The notes under the pieces are model-generated. The model did no database searches and was not told where the DNA came from. It saw only the letters and a list, made by a program, of their open reading frames with translations. From Anaerolineales bacterium (GTDB taxonomy: Bacteria > Chloroflexota > Anaerolineae > Anaerolineales > UBA11579): a DNA stretch of 64,000 bases. Shown piece after piece: positions 20,127 to 27,377 of the stretch; within the stretch, counting starts at the first letter, position 1; each line of letters starts with the position of its first letter. Position numbers and translations under genes: made by a program. The stretch spans positions 87,252 through 151,251 of the forward strand of contig JAHCII010000003.1 in the NCBI GenBank assembly GCA_026129305.1, in the 5' to 3' direction.

Positions 20127-21527
20127 ATGCAGCTACATTTCCTCGGTGCGGCCCAAACGGTTACCGGTTCCCAGCACCTGCTCGAAGTCAACGGCCATCA
20201 AATCCTGCTGGACTGCGGCCTGTACCAAGGCCCGCGCAAAGAGTCGATCGAACGCAACAAGACCTTTCACTTTGAGCCCGGCAAACTCTCCGCCGTGCTG
20301 CTTTCGCATGCTCACATTGACCACAGCGGCAACCTGCCCAACCTGGTGAAAAGCGGCTACAGCGGGCCGATCCATGCCCAGCGCGCCTCGGCCCACCTGA
20401 GCCGCCTGATGCTGGAGGATTCCGCCCGTATTCAGGAAAGTGACGCCATGCACCTCAACCGGCGTTTGGCCAAGCGCGGCCAGCCGCTGGTGGAGCCGCT
20501 GTACACCACGGATGATGTGGCCCGCACCAACATCCAGTTCCGCGAGCGGGATTACGACCAGACCTTTGAAGTCGCCCCCGGCGTCCTGGCCACCTTTGTG
20601 GAAGCCGGGCACATCCTCGGCTCCACCGCCATCGTGCTGGACATTGACGAAGGCGGCGGCCGCCAGCAGCGGCTGTGGTTCTCCGGCGACATTGGTCGCC
20701 CCGAGCTGCCGCTGCTGCGTGACCCGGTGCTGCCCAAGGCGCCCGACAATATCCTGATGGAATGCACTTACGGCGACCGGCCACACCCCTCTCCAGCGCA
20801 GGCCTACGAAGGTTTGCAAGAAGCCGTCAACGAAACCCTGGGGCGCGGTGGCAAGGTGCTGATCCCGGCTTTTGCCGTGGGCCGCACCCAGGAACTGGTC
20901 TTCAACCTCAACCGCATGATGACCGCCGGAGACATCCCGCGCGTGCCGGTCTACGTGGACAGCCCTCTGGCGGTGAATGTCACTGATGTGTTCCGCGCCC
21001 ATCTGGAGTGCTTCGACCAGGAGACCATCGAATTCATCGAGTCCGGCAAGGACCGCCAGGCCCTGGGCTTCGACATGCTGACCTACATCCGCAGCGTGGA
21101 TGAATCCAAGGAGCTCAACGAGCGCACAGACCCCATGATCATCATCTCCGCCTCGGGGATGATGGAGGCCGGACGCATTCTGCACCACCTGGAGCACAAT
21201 GTGCACGATGAGCGCAGCGTGGTGCTGATCGTCTCGTGGATGGCGCCGCACACCCTGGGCCGCCGCCTGCTGGAAGGCGAGGAGCAGATCAAGATCTTCG
21301 GCGAAGTCTTTGAACGCAAGATCCGCGTGGCGCGCGTGCAGGGCTTCTCTGCCCATGCCGGGCAGGAAGGCCTGCGCCAGTATGTGCACGCCGCTGACGG
21401 CCGCCCGCGCAACATCTTCCTGGTGCATGGCGAAGCTGGGCCGGCCGCCGCGCTAAGCGAACTGCTGGCCGCGGATGGCACAGCCAACGTGCACTACCCT
21501 GAGTGGGGCAGCCGGGTGGAGTTGTAG
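20127..21527 (+). CDS. metallo-beta-lactamase/beta-CASP ribonuclease
   Basis: The 466-aa product is a YSH1/CPSF-73-like RNA-processing nuclease. The MBL domain begins LHFLGAAQTVTGSQHLLE and carries the zinc motif SHAHIDHSG, a third ligand His in EAGHILGST, an Asp in WFSGDIGR, then the beta-CASP insert (PAFAVGRTQELVFNLNRM), a late SASGMMEAGR and the C-terminal FSAHAGQ and LVHGE motifs. AAAGGAG is 7 nt upstream of the ATG. Operonic with the RNase D gene, which suggests a joint role in RNA maturation or decay. Confidence 0.93.
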   Translation: MQLHFLGAAQTVTGSQHLLEVNGHQILLDCGLYQGPRKESIERNKTFHFEPGKLSAVLLSHAHIDHSGNLPNLVKSGYSGPIHAQRASAHLSRLMLEDSARIQESDAMHLNRRLAKRGQPLVEPLYTTDDVARTNIQFRERDYDQTFEVAPGVLATFVEAGHILGSTAIVLDIDEGGGRQQRLWFSGDIGRPELPLLRDPVLPKAPDNILMECTYGDRPHPSPAQAYEGLQEAVNETLGRGGKVLIPAFAVGRTQELVFNLNRMMTAGDIPRVPVYVDSPLAVNVTDVFRAHLECFDQETIEFIESGKDRQALGFDMLTYIRSVDESKELNERTDPMIIISASGMMEAGRILHHLEHNVHDERSVVLIVSWMAPHTLGRRLLEGEEQIKIFGEVFERKIRVARVQGFSAHAGQEGLRQYVHAADGRPRNIFLVHGEAGPAAALSELLAADGTANVHYPEWGSRVEL

Positions 21528-21536
21528 CAGTTCGAG

Positions 21537-22262
21537 CTAGGAAACTTGACTGGCGCTGACCAGCGAACGGAACAGGTTCTGCATACGCGGGTCGTCCGGC
21601 AGGCATTCCGGGTGCCACTGCACGCAGACTGCAAAGGGATGATCGGGCAGCTCCACGGCTTCGATCAAGCCATCCGGCGCGCTGGCCGTGGCCCGCAGGG
21701 CAATCGCCAACTCTTTGATGCCCTGGTGATGCAGGCTGTTGACCTGCACGATCGGCTCGCCCAAGATCTCAGCCAGGCGGCTGCCCTCACCCACCTGCAC
21801 CGGATGGGCCAGGTAATCCCAGGGATGGCCCGGGAAGTTGCTGTGCTGCAGCGCACCCGGCAGCTGGTCAGGGATGTGAGTGTACAAGCTGCCGCCAAAA
21901 GCCACATTGACGATCTGCAACCCGCGGCAAATACCCAGGAAGGGCATGCCGCCCTCGGCCACCTGCTGGACCAGCTGAATCTCGATCTCGTCGCGCTCCG
22001 GGTCTACGTCATAGATCTTGTCGTGCGGCACGCCGCCGAAACGGCCAGTCTCGATGTCGCCGCCGCCGGTAAAAACCACTCCATCCAGGCGGGCCAGCAG
22101 TTCCTGCAGCCTGTCCGGCGGTAGATTGAGCGGGATGAGCACCGGGATGGCCCCGGCGCGCACCAGGGCCTCGCTGTACGGCCGCGGCGTTTGGATCACA
22201 TCGATCTGGTACAGCTCGGAACGGGCATTGCGGGTGGTGACGCCGATCAAGGGAGCAGACAT
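21537..22262 (-). CDS. class I glutamine amidotransferase-like hydrolase (peptidase C26, PuuD-like)
   Basis: The 241-aa product has the GATase triad: nucleophile Cys in FLGICRGLQIVNVAFGG and His-Glu in CVQWHPECL, with an oxyanion GGGD loop (VVFTGGGDIETGRFGG). The family hydrolyses gamma-glutamyl bonds, as in gamma-glutamyl-GABA hydrolase of the putrescine pathway; substrate is unproven. ATG 22262 is chosen over an upstream TTG because minus-strand TAGAAT (22275-22270) ends 7 nt before it. Convergent with the beta-CASP gene, 9 bp away. Confidence 0.88.
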   Translation of the reverse strand: MSAPLIGVTTRNARSELYQIDVIQTPRPYSEALVRAGAIPVLIPLNLPPDRLQELLARLDGVVFTGGGDIETGRFGGVPHDKIYDVDPERDEIEIQLVQQVAEGGMPFLGICRGLQIVNVAFGGSLYTHIPDQLPGALQHSNFPGHPWDYLAHPVQVGEGSRLAEILGEPIVQVNSLHHQGIKELAIALRATASAPDGLIEAVELPDHPFAVCVQWHPECLPDDPRMQNLFRSLVSASQVS

Positions 22263-22269
22263 GCCGGCT

Positions 22270-22275
22270 ATTCTA
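22270..22275 (-). promoter_or_regulatory. -10 box of leaderless C26 hydrolase gene
   Basis: Minus-strand TAGAAT ends 7 nt before ATG 22262. It is divergent from the tRNA-Ser promoter. Confidence 0.55.
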
Positions 22276-22297
22276 ATGGAACAAAGGCCCAAGCGGT

Positions 22298-22303
22298 TAT
22301 AAT
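22298..22303 (+). promoter_or_regulatory. tRNA-Ser promoter -10 box
   Basis: Consensus TATAAT ends 7 nt before the first base of the tRNA, so transcription would start at the mature 5' end or one base before it. Confidence 0.7.
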
Positions 22304-22310
22304 CGGCGGC

Positions 22311-22398
22311 GGAGAGATGCCAGAGTGGATGAATGGGGCGGTCTCGAAAACCGTTGTGGTCCTCTGGGCCACCGAGGGTTCGAATCCCTCTCTCTCCG
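22311..22398 (+). tRNA. tRNA-Ser (CGA)
   Basis: A class II tRNA of 88 nt: acceptor stem GGAGAGA/TCTCTCC, anticodon loop CTCGAAA giving anticodon CGA (Ser, UCG codons), a long variable arm (about 22352-22372) and the T loop TTCGAAT. CCA is not encoded. Confidence 0.95.
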
Positions 22399-22455
22399 CC
22401 TGACTGTGTGAATGCCCAGGTTTCTGGGCGTTCTTCGTCTTAACCGATTGCCCGC

Positions 22456-22902
22456 ATGAAAGCGCCAACGCCTTCCCCGCACGCCGACTCTGCCAGCTGC
22501 CCCGAATGCGGCGGCGCCCAAACCGACGGCTTCAGCTGCTGGGGGCTGCTGGGCGCCGTGATCGCCTGGGAAATGCATGACGCCGAGCTGCAAGCGGAGC
22601 ATTTCAAGATCGTGGCTTCCTACAACCTGCAGCACCCGGCGCAGTTCCATGCAGACGCCCTGGCCGACCTGCAAGCCGCCTATGTCGAGCAGATCGACCT
22701 GGGCCTGCCGGCCAGCCAGATCCGCAAGCGGATAGGTGGCGCCTATGAAGGTGAGCGGCGCGTGCTCAAAGACCCGGCCGAGCGCCAGCTGGTGCTGCGC
22801 ACATGGAAGATGACGATCGCCGACATCTATGCGCACGGCCAGGCACAAGGGGCGGCCCAGCGCGTGCGCCAGTGGGCGGCCAGCCTGCGCGCCGAGCTGT
22901 AG
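22456..22902 (+). CDS. DUF5946-type protein with CPECGG motif
   Basis: The 148-aa protein begins with a Cys-containing motif (SCPECGGAQTDGFSCWGLLG) and continues with a helical region containing HFKIVASYNLQHPAQFHADAL, which matches the hypothetical DUF5946 family by pattern. It looks soluble and possibly metal-binding through the N-terminal Cys residues and conserved His. Function is unknown. The start ATG is 58 bp after tRNA-Ser and a weak GCCCAG/CTGGGC hairpin (22414-22429) lies between them. It ends 58 bp before the ArsR gene. Confidence 0.7.
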   Translation: MKAPTPSPHADSASCPECGGAQTDGFSCWGLLGAVIAWEMHDAELQAEHFKIVASYNLQHPAQFHADALADLQAAYVEQIDLGLPASQIRKRIGGAYEGERRVLKDPAERQLVLRTWKMTIADIYAHGQAQGAAQRVRQWAASLRAEL

Positions 22903-22956
22903 TTGACAGCCAACCCATTCAGCGCCATAATCTAATTCGACAGCTGTCAAATTAGA
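22903..22956 (+). promoter_or_regulatory. ArsR operon promoter and palindromic operator
   Basis: TTGACA (22903-22908) and CATAAT (22926-22931) are 17 bp apart. A 26-bp palindrome (22931-22956; arms TCTAATT/AATTAGA around GACAGCTGTC, one mismatched pair) covers the last -10 base, the start point and the region to 4 bp before the ATG. The position is that of a repressor operator, most simply for the ArsR protein encoded next. Confidence 0.85.
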
Positions 22957-22960
22957 TTCT

Positions 22961-23521
22961 ATGAGCGTACAGGCCCAAACTGACCAACTGCTGCAGTTCT
23001 TCAAAATCATCGGCAACGAAAGTCGCCTGAAAGTGCTTGGCCTGCTGGCCAGCGATGAGCGCAGCGTAGGCGAGCTGGCGATCCTGCTGGGTCTGAGCGA
23101 ACCGACCATCTCGCATCATCTGGCCGTGCTGCGCGAGTTGGACCTGGTGGCGATGCGCGTGGACGGCAACAATCACATCTATTGGCTGAACACCACCGCG
23201 CTTGAAGCGCTCAACCGAAACATCTTCTCCCAGGAGCAGCTGGCCACCCTGGCGCCTGAAGAAGGCGGCCGCGCCTGGGAAGCCAAAGTGCTGCGGTATT
23301 ATTTGGTCGATGGCCGGCTGCGCGCCATCCCCGCCACGCAGAAAAAACGCCAGATCGTACTGCGCTGGCTGGCAGACCAGTTCGAAAAAGGCCAGGACTT
23401 GCCTGAAGCCGAGCTTAATAAGAGGCTCAAAGCCTTTCATCCTGACGTGGCCGCCCTGCGCCGGCATTTAGTGGAATTCAAACTGATGGAACGCAAAAGC
23501 AACCTCTATCGCCGCTTATAA
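22961..23521 (+). CDS. ArsR-family repressor with C-terminal DUF2087 domain
   Basis: The 186-aa product has an ArsR winged helix (residues 10-85, recognition helix around LGLSEPTISHHLAVLRELDL) and a C-terminal helical domain of the DUF2087 type (KKRQIVLRWLADQFEKGQDL, then LNKRLKAFHPDVAALRRHLVEF). No Cys-rich metal site is visible, so the inducer is probably not a soft metal. It follows a palindromic operator and leads an operon with VOC, DUF1697 and YdeI-like genes; autorepression is the likely mode. Confidence 0.92.
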   Translation: MSVQAQTDQLLQFFKIIGNESRLKVLGLLASDERSVGELAILLGLSEPTISHHLAVLRELDLVAMRVDGNNHIYWLNTTALEALNRNIFSQEQLATLAPEEGGRAWEAKVLRYYLVDGRLRAIPATQKKRQIVLRWLADQFEKGQDLPEAELNKRLKAFHPDVAALRRHLVEFKLMERKSNLYRRL

Positions 23522-23533
23522 AGGAGAGCGCTG

Positions 23534-23917
23534 ATGACCTACAAACCGCAGAGCTACAATGACCTGTCACCCTATTTGATCGTGGACGATGCGCGTGGCC
23601 TGATCACTTTTCTAAAAGCTGCCCTGGACGGCAAAGAACTGCGCGTCTTTGAGCACGAGGGACGCGTGGTGCACGCCGAGATGATGATCGGCGATTCGGT
23701 GCTGATGCTCTCCGACGCCAACCCGCAGTACCCGGCCATCAAGAGCGTGCTGCATCTCTATGTGCCGGACGTGGATGCCAGCTTCCAGAAGGCCCTGGGG
23801 GCCGGGGCAAGCCAAGTACAGGCTCCCGAAAAGGGGAATGACCCCGACAAGCGTGGCACCTTCAGTGATCCCTTCGGCAACCTATGGTCGCTGGGCACCC
23901 AGGTGGACGCGGGCTAA
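23534..23917 (+). CDS. VOC-family (glyoxalase/bleomycin-resistance-like) protein, PhnB type
   Basis: The 127-aa product has the paired beta-alpha-beta-beta-beta modules of the vicinal oxygen chelate fold, with LSPYLIVDDARGLITFLKAA at the N-terminus and SDPFGNLWSLGTQ near the C-terminus, as in PhnB/YdcJ-like proteins. Such proteins bind metals or small hydrophobic molecules; the substrate is unknown. AAAGGAG precedes the ATG. Second gene of the ArsR-led operon. Confidence 0.88.
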   Translation: MTYKPQSYNDLSPYLIVDDARGLITFLKAALDGKELRVFEHEGRVVHAEMMIGDSVLMLSDANPQYPAIKSVLHLYVPDVDASFQKALGAGASQVQAPEKGNDPDKRGTFSDPFGNLWSLGTQVDAG

Positions 23918-23921
23918 ACCA

Positions 23922-24464
23922 ATGCCGGAGTACGCCGCATTCCTACGCGGGATCAACCTGGGCAAGCGCAGCATCAAAATGGCCGACCTGCGCCAGGTGT
24001 TGACCGCGGCCGGCTACGCCGATGTGCGTACCCTGCTGGCCAGCGGCAACGTGCTGCTGGCCAGCCCGCAGGCTGCGGCTGCCGTGCTGGGCGCGGAGTT
24101 GGAGGCCGTGATGCGGGCCGCTTTCGGCTTTGATGTGCCGGTGCTACTGCGCAGTGCCGCAGAAATCGCCGCGCTGGTGGAATCGGCCCCGTTCGAGAAT
24201 GTGGCCGTGGACAAAGATACCCGGCGGTACATCAGCTTTCTGGCCCAGCCCGCCCAAGAACTGCCGCAAGCCTTGCAAGAAGGGGACGAGAGTTTCCGCA
24301 TCCTACAGGTGCAGCCTGGCCATATCGCCTGCGTGGTGCAAGTGAACGCCAGTCGGGGCACGCTCAATCTGATGGATGCTCTGGACAAGCATCTTGGGAC
24401 CGGAATCACCACGCGCAACTGGAACACGGTGCTGAAAGTGCACGCCGCGCTGCAGGGAACATGA
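23922..24464 (+). CDS. DUF1697 protein
   Basis: The 180-aa product begins YAAFLRGINLGKRSIKMADL, the hallmark start of DUF1697, and keeps the internal LLASGNVLLAS and C-terminal TTRNWNTVLKV patterns of the family. Function is not known. ATG 23922 is 4 bp after the preceding stop and gives the conserved N-terminus; the longer frame from 23760 would overlap the VOC gene. Its stop overlaps the next start (ATGA). Confidence 0.9.
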   Translation: MPEYAAFLRGINLGKRSIKMADLRQVLTAAGYADVRTLLASGNVLLASPQAAAAVLGAELEAVMRAAFGFDVPVLLRSAAEIAALVESAPFENVAVDKDTRRYISFLAQPAQELPQALQEGDESFRILQVQPGHIACVVQVNASRGTLNLMDALDKHLGTGITTRNWNTVLKVHAALQGT

Positions 24465-25042
24465 ACCCGATCTTCTTCGCCTCCCCAGCAGAATTTGGTG
24501 ACTGGCTGCAGGCCAACCACGCCAGGGCCAGGGAGGTATTGGTGGGCTACTACAAAGTCAGCACGGGCAAACCCAGCCTGACCTGGGAGCAGTCCGTGGA
24601 CGAGGCCCTGTGTTACGGTTGGATTGATGGCGTGCGCAAAAGCCTGGGCGCGGAGAGCTACACCATCCGCTTTACGCCGCGCAAGGCCGGCAGCATTTGG
24701 AGCAACAAAAACATTGCCAGCGTTGAGCGCTTGATCAACACGGGGCGCCTGCAGCCCGCCGGACTGCAGGCCTACCAGGCGCGCCGTGCGGAACGCTCTG
24801 GGATCTATTCTTTTGAACAAGCTGAAACCGGCTGGGGGGCCAAGCTGGAAGCGGAGTTCCAAGCGCACCCGGCCGCTTGGGAATTCTTCAACCAGCAGCC
24901 CGCGGGATACCAAAGAACCATACAGCATTGGATCACCAGCGCCAAGCGCGAGGAAACTCAACTAAAACGCCTGGCGCGGCTGATAGAGGTTTCCGCCGAG
25001 GGCCGGCGCGTGGATTTGATGAAACCGTTTGGAGGCGCCTGA
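24461..25042 (+). CDS. YdeI/OmpD-associated family protein
   Basis: The 193-aa product has the YdeI-type core: ARAREVLVGYYKVSTGKPSL, DEALCYGWIDGVRKSL and YTIRFTPRKAGSIWSNKNI, followed by the C-terminal helical part KREETQLKRLARLIEVSAEG. Family members are reported in stress and antimicrobial-peptide tolerance in enterobacteria, but no biochemical activity is established. Four-base ATGA overlap with the DUF1697 gene; it shares one base with the next start. Confidence 0.88.
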   Translation: MNPIFFASPAEFGDWLQANHARAREVLVGYYKVSTGKPSLTWEQSVDEALCYGWIDGVRKSLGAESYTIRFTPRKAGSIWSNKNIASVERLINTGRLQPAGLQAYQARRAERSGIYSFEQAETGWGAKLEAEFQAHPAAWEFFNQQPAGYQRTIQHWITSAKREETQLKRLARLIEVSAEGRRVDLMKPFGGA

Positions 25043-25290
25043 TGAGCGAACAGGATTGGAGCCGGCTGAGCCGGCCGCGCTACGCCATGCCCGAAGACCT
25101 GGCCCAGGCCTTGAAGACCCACCAGCTCAGCCAAGCCTACCAGGCCCGGCCACCCTATCAGCAGAACGATTACATCGGCTGGCTGAACCGGGCCAAGCGA
25201 CCCGAAACCCGCCAGAAGCGATTGGACCAGATTGTGGATGAGCTGCGCCGCGGCGATGTGTACATGAACATGAGATGGCAGGCCAAATAG
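25042..25290 (+). CDS. small protein resembling the YdeI C-terminal region
   Basis: The 82-aa product contains NDYIGWLNRAKRPETRQKRL followed by QIVDELRRGDVYMN, which resembles the C-terminal helical segment of YdeI-like proteins including the one encoded just upstream (KREETQLKRLARLIEV). ATG 25042 overlaps the preceding TGA by one base, supporting translational coupling. It is the last gene of the ArsR-led operon and is followed by a strong terminator. Confidence 0.75.
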   Translation: MSEQDWSRLSRPRYAMPEDLAQALKTHQLSQAYQARPPYQQNDYIGWLNRAKRPETRQKRLDQIVDELRRGDVYMNMRWQAK

Positions 25291-25323
25291 AAAAAAGGCC
25301 CCGGCGTGTCCGGGGCCTTTTTA
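25291..25323. terminator. bidirectional intrinsic terminator
   Basis: GGCCCCGG, a 5-nt loop and CCGGGGCC are flanked by six A residues on the left and six T residues on the right, so the hairpin can terminate the ArsR operon rightward and the SWIM gene leftward. Confidence 0.93.
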
Positions 25324-25337
25324 GCGTTTGGTGCGGG

Positions 25338-25574
25338 CTAAACCGGCTGGGGCAACATCCCGGTCAATACCATGTCCAGGGCCATGGTGTGGCTGCATTC
25401 ATTGCGGCCCACAAAAAACTCACAGTCACAATGCCAGGAGCCGTCACGATATTCGACGCGATGCGGGTTGTTCACGCCGCTGAAGTGCACCACCATCGAC
25501 TCTACGGTCATACGGGAGCGTTCTTCGGCGTAGGTTTTGGCTTTTTCAAACTTGCGCAACAATCCTGTGTCCAT
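25338..25574 (-). CDS. small SWIM zinc-finger protein
   Basis: The 78-aa product has the SWIM signature CxCx(n)CxH, here C-D-C-E-F-F then C-S-H (in WHCDCEFFVGRNECSHTMAL), preceded by a short N-terminal helix. SWIM domains bind zinc and mediate DNA or protein contacts; stand-alone copies of this size are uncharacterised. AAGGAG (25586-25581) sits 6 nt before the ATG. A promoter and a 28-codon leader frame spanning a terminator hairpin lie upstream (25589-25727). Confidence 0.85.
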   Translation of the reverse strand: MDTGLLRKFEKAKTYAEERSRMTVESMVVHFSGVNNPHRVEYRDGSWHCDCEFFVGRNECSHTMALDMVLTGMLPQPV

Positions 25575-25588
25575 AGCATTCTCCTTGA

Positions 25589-25675
25589 CTAGTGGGAAAA
25601 CAAAAAGGCACGCGCGGACTGCGCGTGCCTTTGGGCAACAAAGAAAAAGATTAACTTGAAAGCCGTTAATCGCAT
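25589..25675 (-). CDS. candidate 28-aa leader peptide upstream of the SWIM gene
   Basis: ATG 25675 follows an AAGGAG site (25691-25686) by 10 nt and sits about 20 nt into the transcript predicted from the promoter at 25727-25698. The frame (MRLTAFKLIFFFVAQ...) runs through the terminator hairpin at 25604-25632 and its U-tract and stops at 25589, three bases before the next AAGGAG. Coding status is unproven; the arrangement suggests a leader peptide. Confidence 0.35.
   Translation of the reverse strand: MRLTAFKLIFFFVAQRHAQSARAFLFSH
25602..25632 (-). terminator. terminator-like hairpin between promoter and SWIM gene (candidate attenuator)
   Basis: On the minus strand AAAGGCACGCGC and GCGCGTGCCTTT form a 12-bp stem with a 5-nt loop, followed by TTTTTGTTTT-like sequence. 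It lies downstream of the promoter at 25698-25727, so it would act inside the leader of the SWIM gene. Confidence 0.75.
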
Positions 25676-25697
25676 CTTAGGCTTTCTCCTTGTTAGT

Positions 25698-25727
25698 AGT
25701 CTACTGCCAAGTACCCCTGCGAGTCAA
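25698..25727 (-). promoter_or_regulatory. promoter for the SWIM leader
   Basis: Minus-strand TTGACT (25727-25722) and TAGACT (25703-25698) are separated by 18 bp. Transcription would begin near 25691. Confidence 0.75.
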
Positions 25728-25736
25728 CTACGTTTG

Positions 25737-26078
25737 CTATACGACCGGAATGTGCTCCAGGCTGTCCTGGCGCGGCTTGCCGCGCCCGGTCACCAGCGCT
25801 TCGCCGCGATAAAACTCCACGCGGCGCAGGGGCACGGTCAAGTCGAACTCGCTGGCCCAAAATTCACGGCGAGTGCCGACATAAAAACGCTTGCCCTGAC
25901 GCAGGCGCTCCAGCAGCGTGGCGCGGTCCAACAGCACCGTGTCCGACCAGGTGGGGCCGCGGCGTTCGTAAGCGCGCACCCAAGCCAGCTGGCCGTCGGC
26001 CGTGAAGTGGGCTGCCTCAACCACGCCGTCCAGCTTGCGCACACGCTTTGAGGATAGGGTTTGGGTTTTTGTTTGCAT
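25737..26078 (-). CDS. hypothetical protein directly behind tRNA-Pro
   Basis: The 113-aa product has no family I recognise. It is basic, with a beta-rich central part (VRKLDGVVEAAHFTADGQLA and GKRFYVGTRREFWASEFDL). ATG 26078 is preferred because the longer frame starting at 26111 would run through the tRNA. The ATG lies only three bases after the mature 3' end of tRNA-Pro on the same strand, and no ribosome-binding site is visible, so the message may be made by tRNA processing. Confidence 0.65.
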   Translation of the reverse strand: MQTKTQTLSSKRVRKLDGVVEAAHFTADGQLAWVRAYERRGPTWSDTVLLDRATLLERLRQGKRFYVGTRREFWASEFDLTVPLRRVEFYRGEALVTGRGKPRQDSLEHIPVV

Positions 26079-26081
26079 AGT

Positions 26082-26154
26082 CGGGGTGGGCGGATTCGAA
26101 CCGCCGACCACCGCGTCCCAAACGCGGTGCGCTGCCAGGCTGCGCTACACCCCG
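26082..26154 (-). tRNA. tRNA-Pro (UGG)
   Basis: A 73-nt cloverleaf on the minus strand: acceptor CGGGGTG/CACCCCG, anticodon stem CCGCG/CGCGG with loop TTTGGGA (anticodon TGG, Pro), T loop TTCGAAT. No encoded CCA. A TATACT box precedes it by 9 nt. Confidence 0.95.
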
Positions 26155-26162
26155 GGCCTGGT

Positions 26163-26172
26163 GAGTATACTC
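26163..26172. promoter_or_regulatory. palindromic -10 box of tRNA-Pro
   Basis: GAGTATACTC is a 10-bp perfect palindrome. Minus-strand TATACT (26169-26164) ends 9 nt before the tRNA. The plus-strand TATACT (26166-26171) points toward the rhomboid gene, which has its own box at 26237-26242. Confidence 0.55.
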
Positions 26173-26236
26173 GCTGCCGGCGGAGCCAGTCAAGAAAGCC
26201 CCAAAACGGCCGATCCCCTTGCTGGCCAGAATGCAC

Positions 26237-26242
26237 TATACT
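26237..26242 (+). promoter_or_regulatory. -10 box of leaderless rhomboid gene
   Basis: TATACT ends 8 nt before ATG 26251. An upstream in-frame TTG at 26245 would lie only 2 nt from the box and is rejected. Confidence 0.6.
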
Positions 26243-26250
26243 GATTGCCT

Positions 26251-26922
26251 ATGTTCCCCATTCGAGACAGCAACCGCACCACTCGCTTCCCGATCATGAA
26301 TTGGCTGTTGATTTTGGCCAATGCCTTGGTGTTTTTCTATGAGATCAGCCTGGGCGATGGGCAACTCAACGAATTCATCTATGAATTCGCCATGATGCCG
26401 GCCAAACTGCAGAGCGACCCGCAAACCTTTGCCTTTACGGTGCTGACCAGCATGTTCATGCATGCCGGCTGGTTCCACTTCCTGAGCAATGTATGGATCT
26501 TGCACATTTTTGGTGACAATGTGGAAGACCGCATGGGGCCAATCCGCTACCTGATCTTCTATCTGCTGGGCGGTGTGGCCGCCGCGCTGCTGGAGACCTA
26601 TGTTTCGCCGGGCAGCCAGATCCCGGTGCTGGGCGCCAGCGGCGCGATTGCTGGCGTGCTGGGGGCTTATGTGCTGCTCTTCCCCGGCGCCCGGGTGCGC
26701 ACAGCCGTGTTCCTGATCTTTATTTCAATCATGGACCTGCCGGCGGTGATCTTCATCGGCTTTTGGTTTGTCTCGCAGCTCTTCTCCGGCCTGGCCTCCA
26801 TCGGCGCCACCGCTACGACCGGCGTGGCCTGGTGGGCGCACATCGGCGGTTTCGCTATGGGATTGCTGCTGTGCGGACTGTTCGCCAGACGCCCGCGCCC
26901 GGCGCCGATAGACTATTTGTAA
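26251..26922 (+). CDS. rhomboid-family intramembrane serine protease
   Basis: The 223-aa polytopic protein has rhomboid signatures: the HAGWFHFLSNVWILHIFGDN stretch in the second helix region, the catalytic Ser in VLGASGAIAGVLGAY (GxSG) and the catalytic His in WWAHIGGFAMGLLL. Rhomboids cleave transmembrane segments of other membrane proteins. About six membrane helices are visible. No zinc-finger or other extra domain. Start set at ATG 26251 by the -10 spacing. Surface-protein substrates are plausible given the neighbouring sortase genes, but this is inference. Confidence 0.93.
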   Translation: MFPIRDSNRTTRFPIMNWLLILANALVFFYEISLGDGQLNEFIYEFAMMPAKLQSDPQTFAFTVLTSMFMHAGWFHFLSNVWILHIFGDNVEDRMGPIRYLIFYLLGGVAAALLETYVSPGSQIPVLGASGAIAGVLGAYVLLFPGARVRTAVFLIFISIMDLPAVIFIGFWFVSQLFSGLASIGATATTGVAWWAHIGGFAMGLLLCGLFARRPRPAPIDYL

Positions 26923-26933
26923 AGCCCGCGTGT

Positions 26934-26939
26934 TAAAAT
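26934..26939 (+). promoter_or_regulatory. -10 box of leaderless gene at 26946
   Basis: TAAAAT ends 6 nt before ATG 26946, 12 bp after the rhomboid stop. Confidence 0.55.
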
Positions 26940-26945
26940 CCGTGC

Positions 26946-27374
26946 ATGAACGACGCTCTGCCCAAGAGTAAAACCGCCTTGGTGCGCACTGAGCGCGCCC
27001 GGCGTTCGCATCGCAAAGAGAGTTTCTGGCAGATCGTTCTGCCTTTGCTGCTCGGCGTGGGGCTAATAGTCTACCTGGTGTACCAACTGCTGAGCACCCA
27101 GGCCAGCAGCAGTGAACAGGCAGCCCAGGTGGCAGTCATTCTGCTGGCCCTGCCCTTATTGGTGTTGGGGATTGCCCTGCTGGCGGTGCTGGTCATGCTC
27201 ATGATCGGGGTCAGCAAGCTCAGCGAGTGGCTGCCGCAGCTGACCGTGCGAATTCTGGATCTGGTGGAAACTATGAATGCTGGCGCCCACCGCAGCGCTC
27301 ACTGGGCCGCACGCCCATTTCTGGCCATCGAAAGCTGGACGGCCGCGCTGGGCCGCCTATTCAAACGAGGTTAG
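26946..27374 (+). CDS. hypothetical two-helix membrane protein
   Basis: The 142-aa product has a basic cytoplasmic N-terminus (RTERARRSHRKES), two strong transmembrane segments (IVLPLLLGVGLIVYLVYQLL and LLALPLLVLGIALLAVLVML) and an amphipathic C-terminal region ending GRLFKRG. No known family recognised. A -10 box lies 6 nt before its ATG, so it starts a new transcription unit that continues into the next two genes. Confidence 0.7.
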   Translation: MNDALPKSKTALVRTERARRSHRKESFWQIVLPLLLGVGLIVYLVYQLLSTQASSSEQAAQVAVILLALPLLVLGIALLAVLVMLMIGVSKLSEWLPQLTVRILDLVETMNAGAHRSAHWAARPFLAIESWTAALGRLFKRG

Positions 27375-27377
27375 CCA

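Noticed and set aside
20133..21428. 431-codon minus-strand frame across the beta-CASP gene
   Set aside because: Antisense to a gene with all catalytic motifs intact.
26082..26154. tRNA-Pro as an integration site
   Set aside because: No duplicated tRNA 3' end or integrase gene was found within the window.
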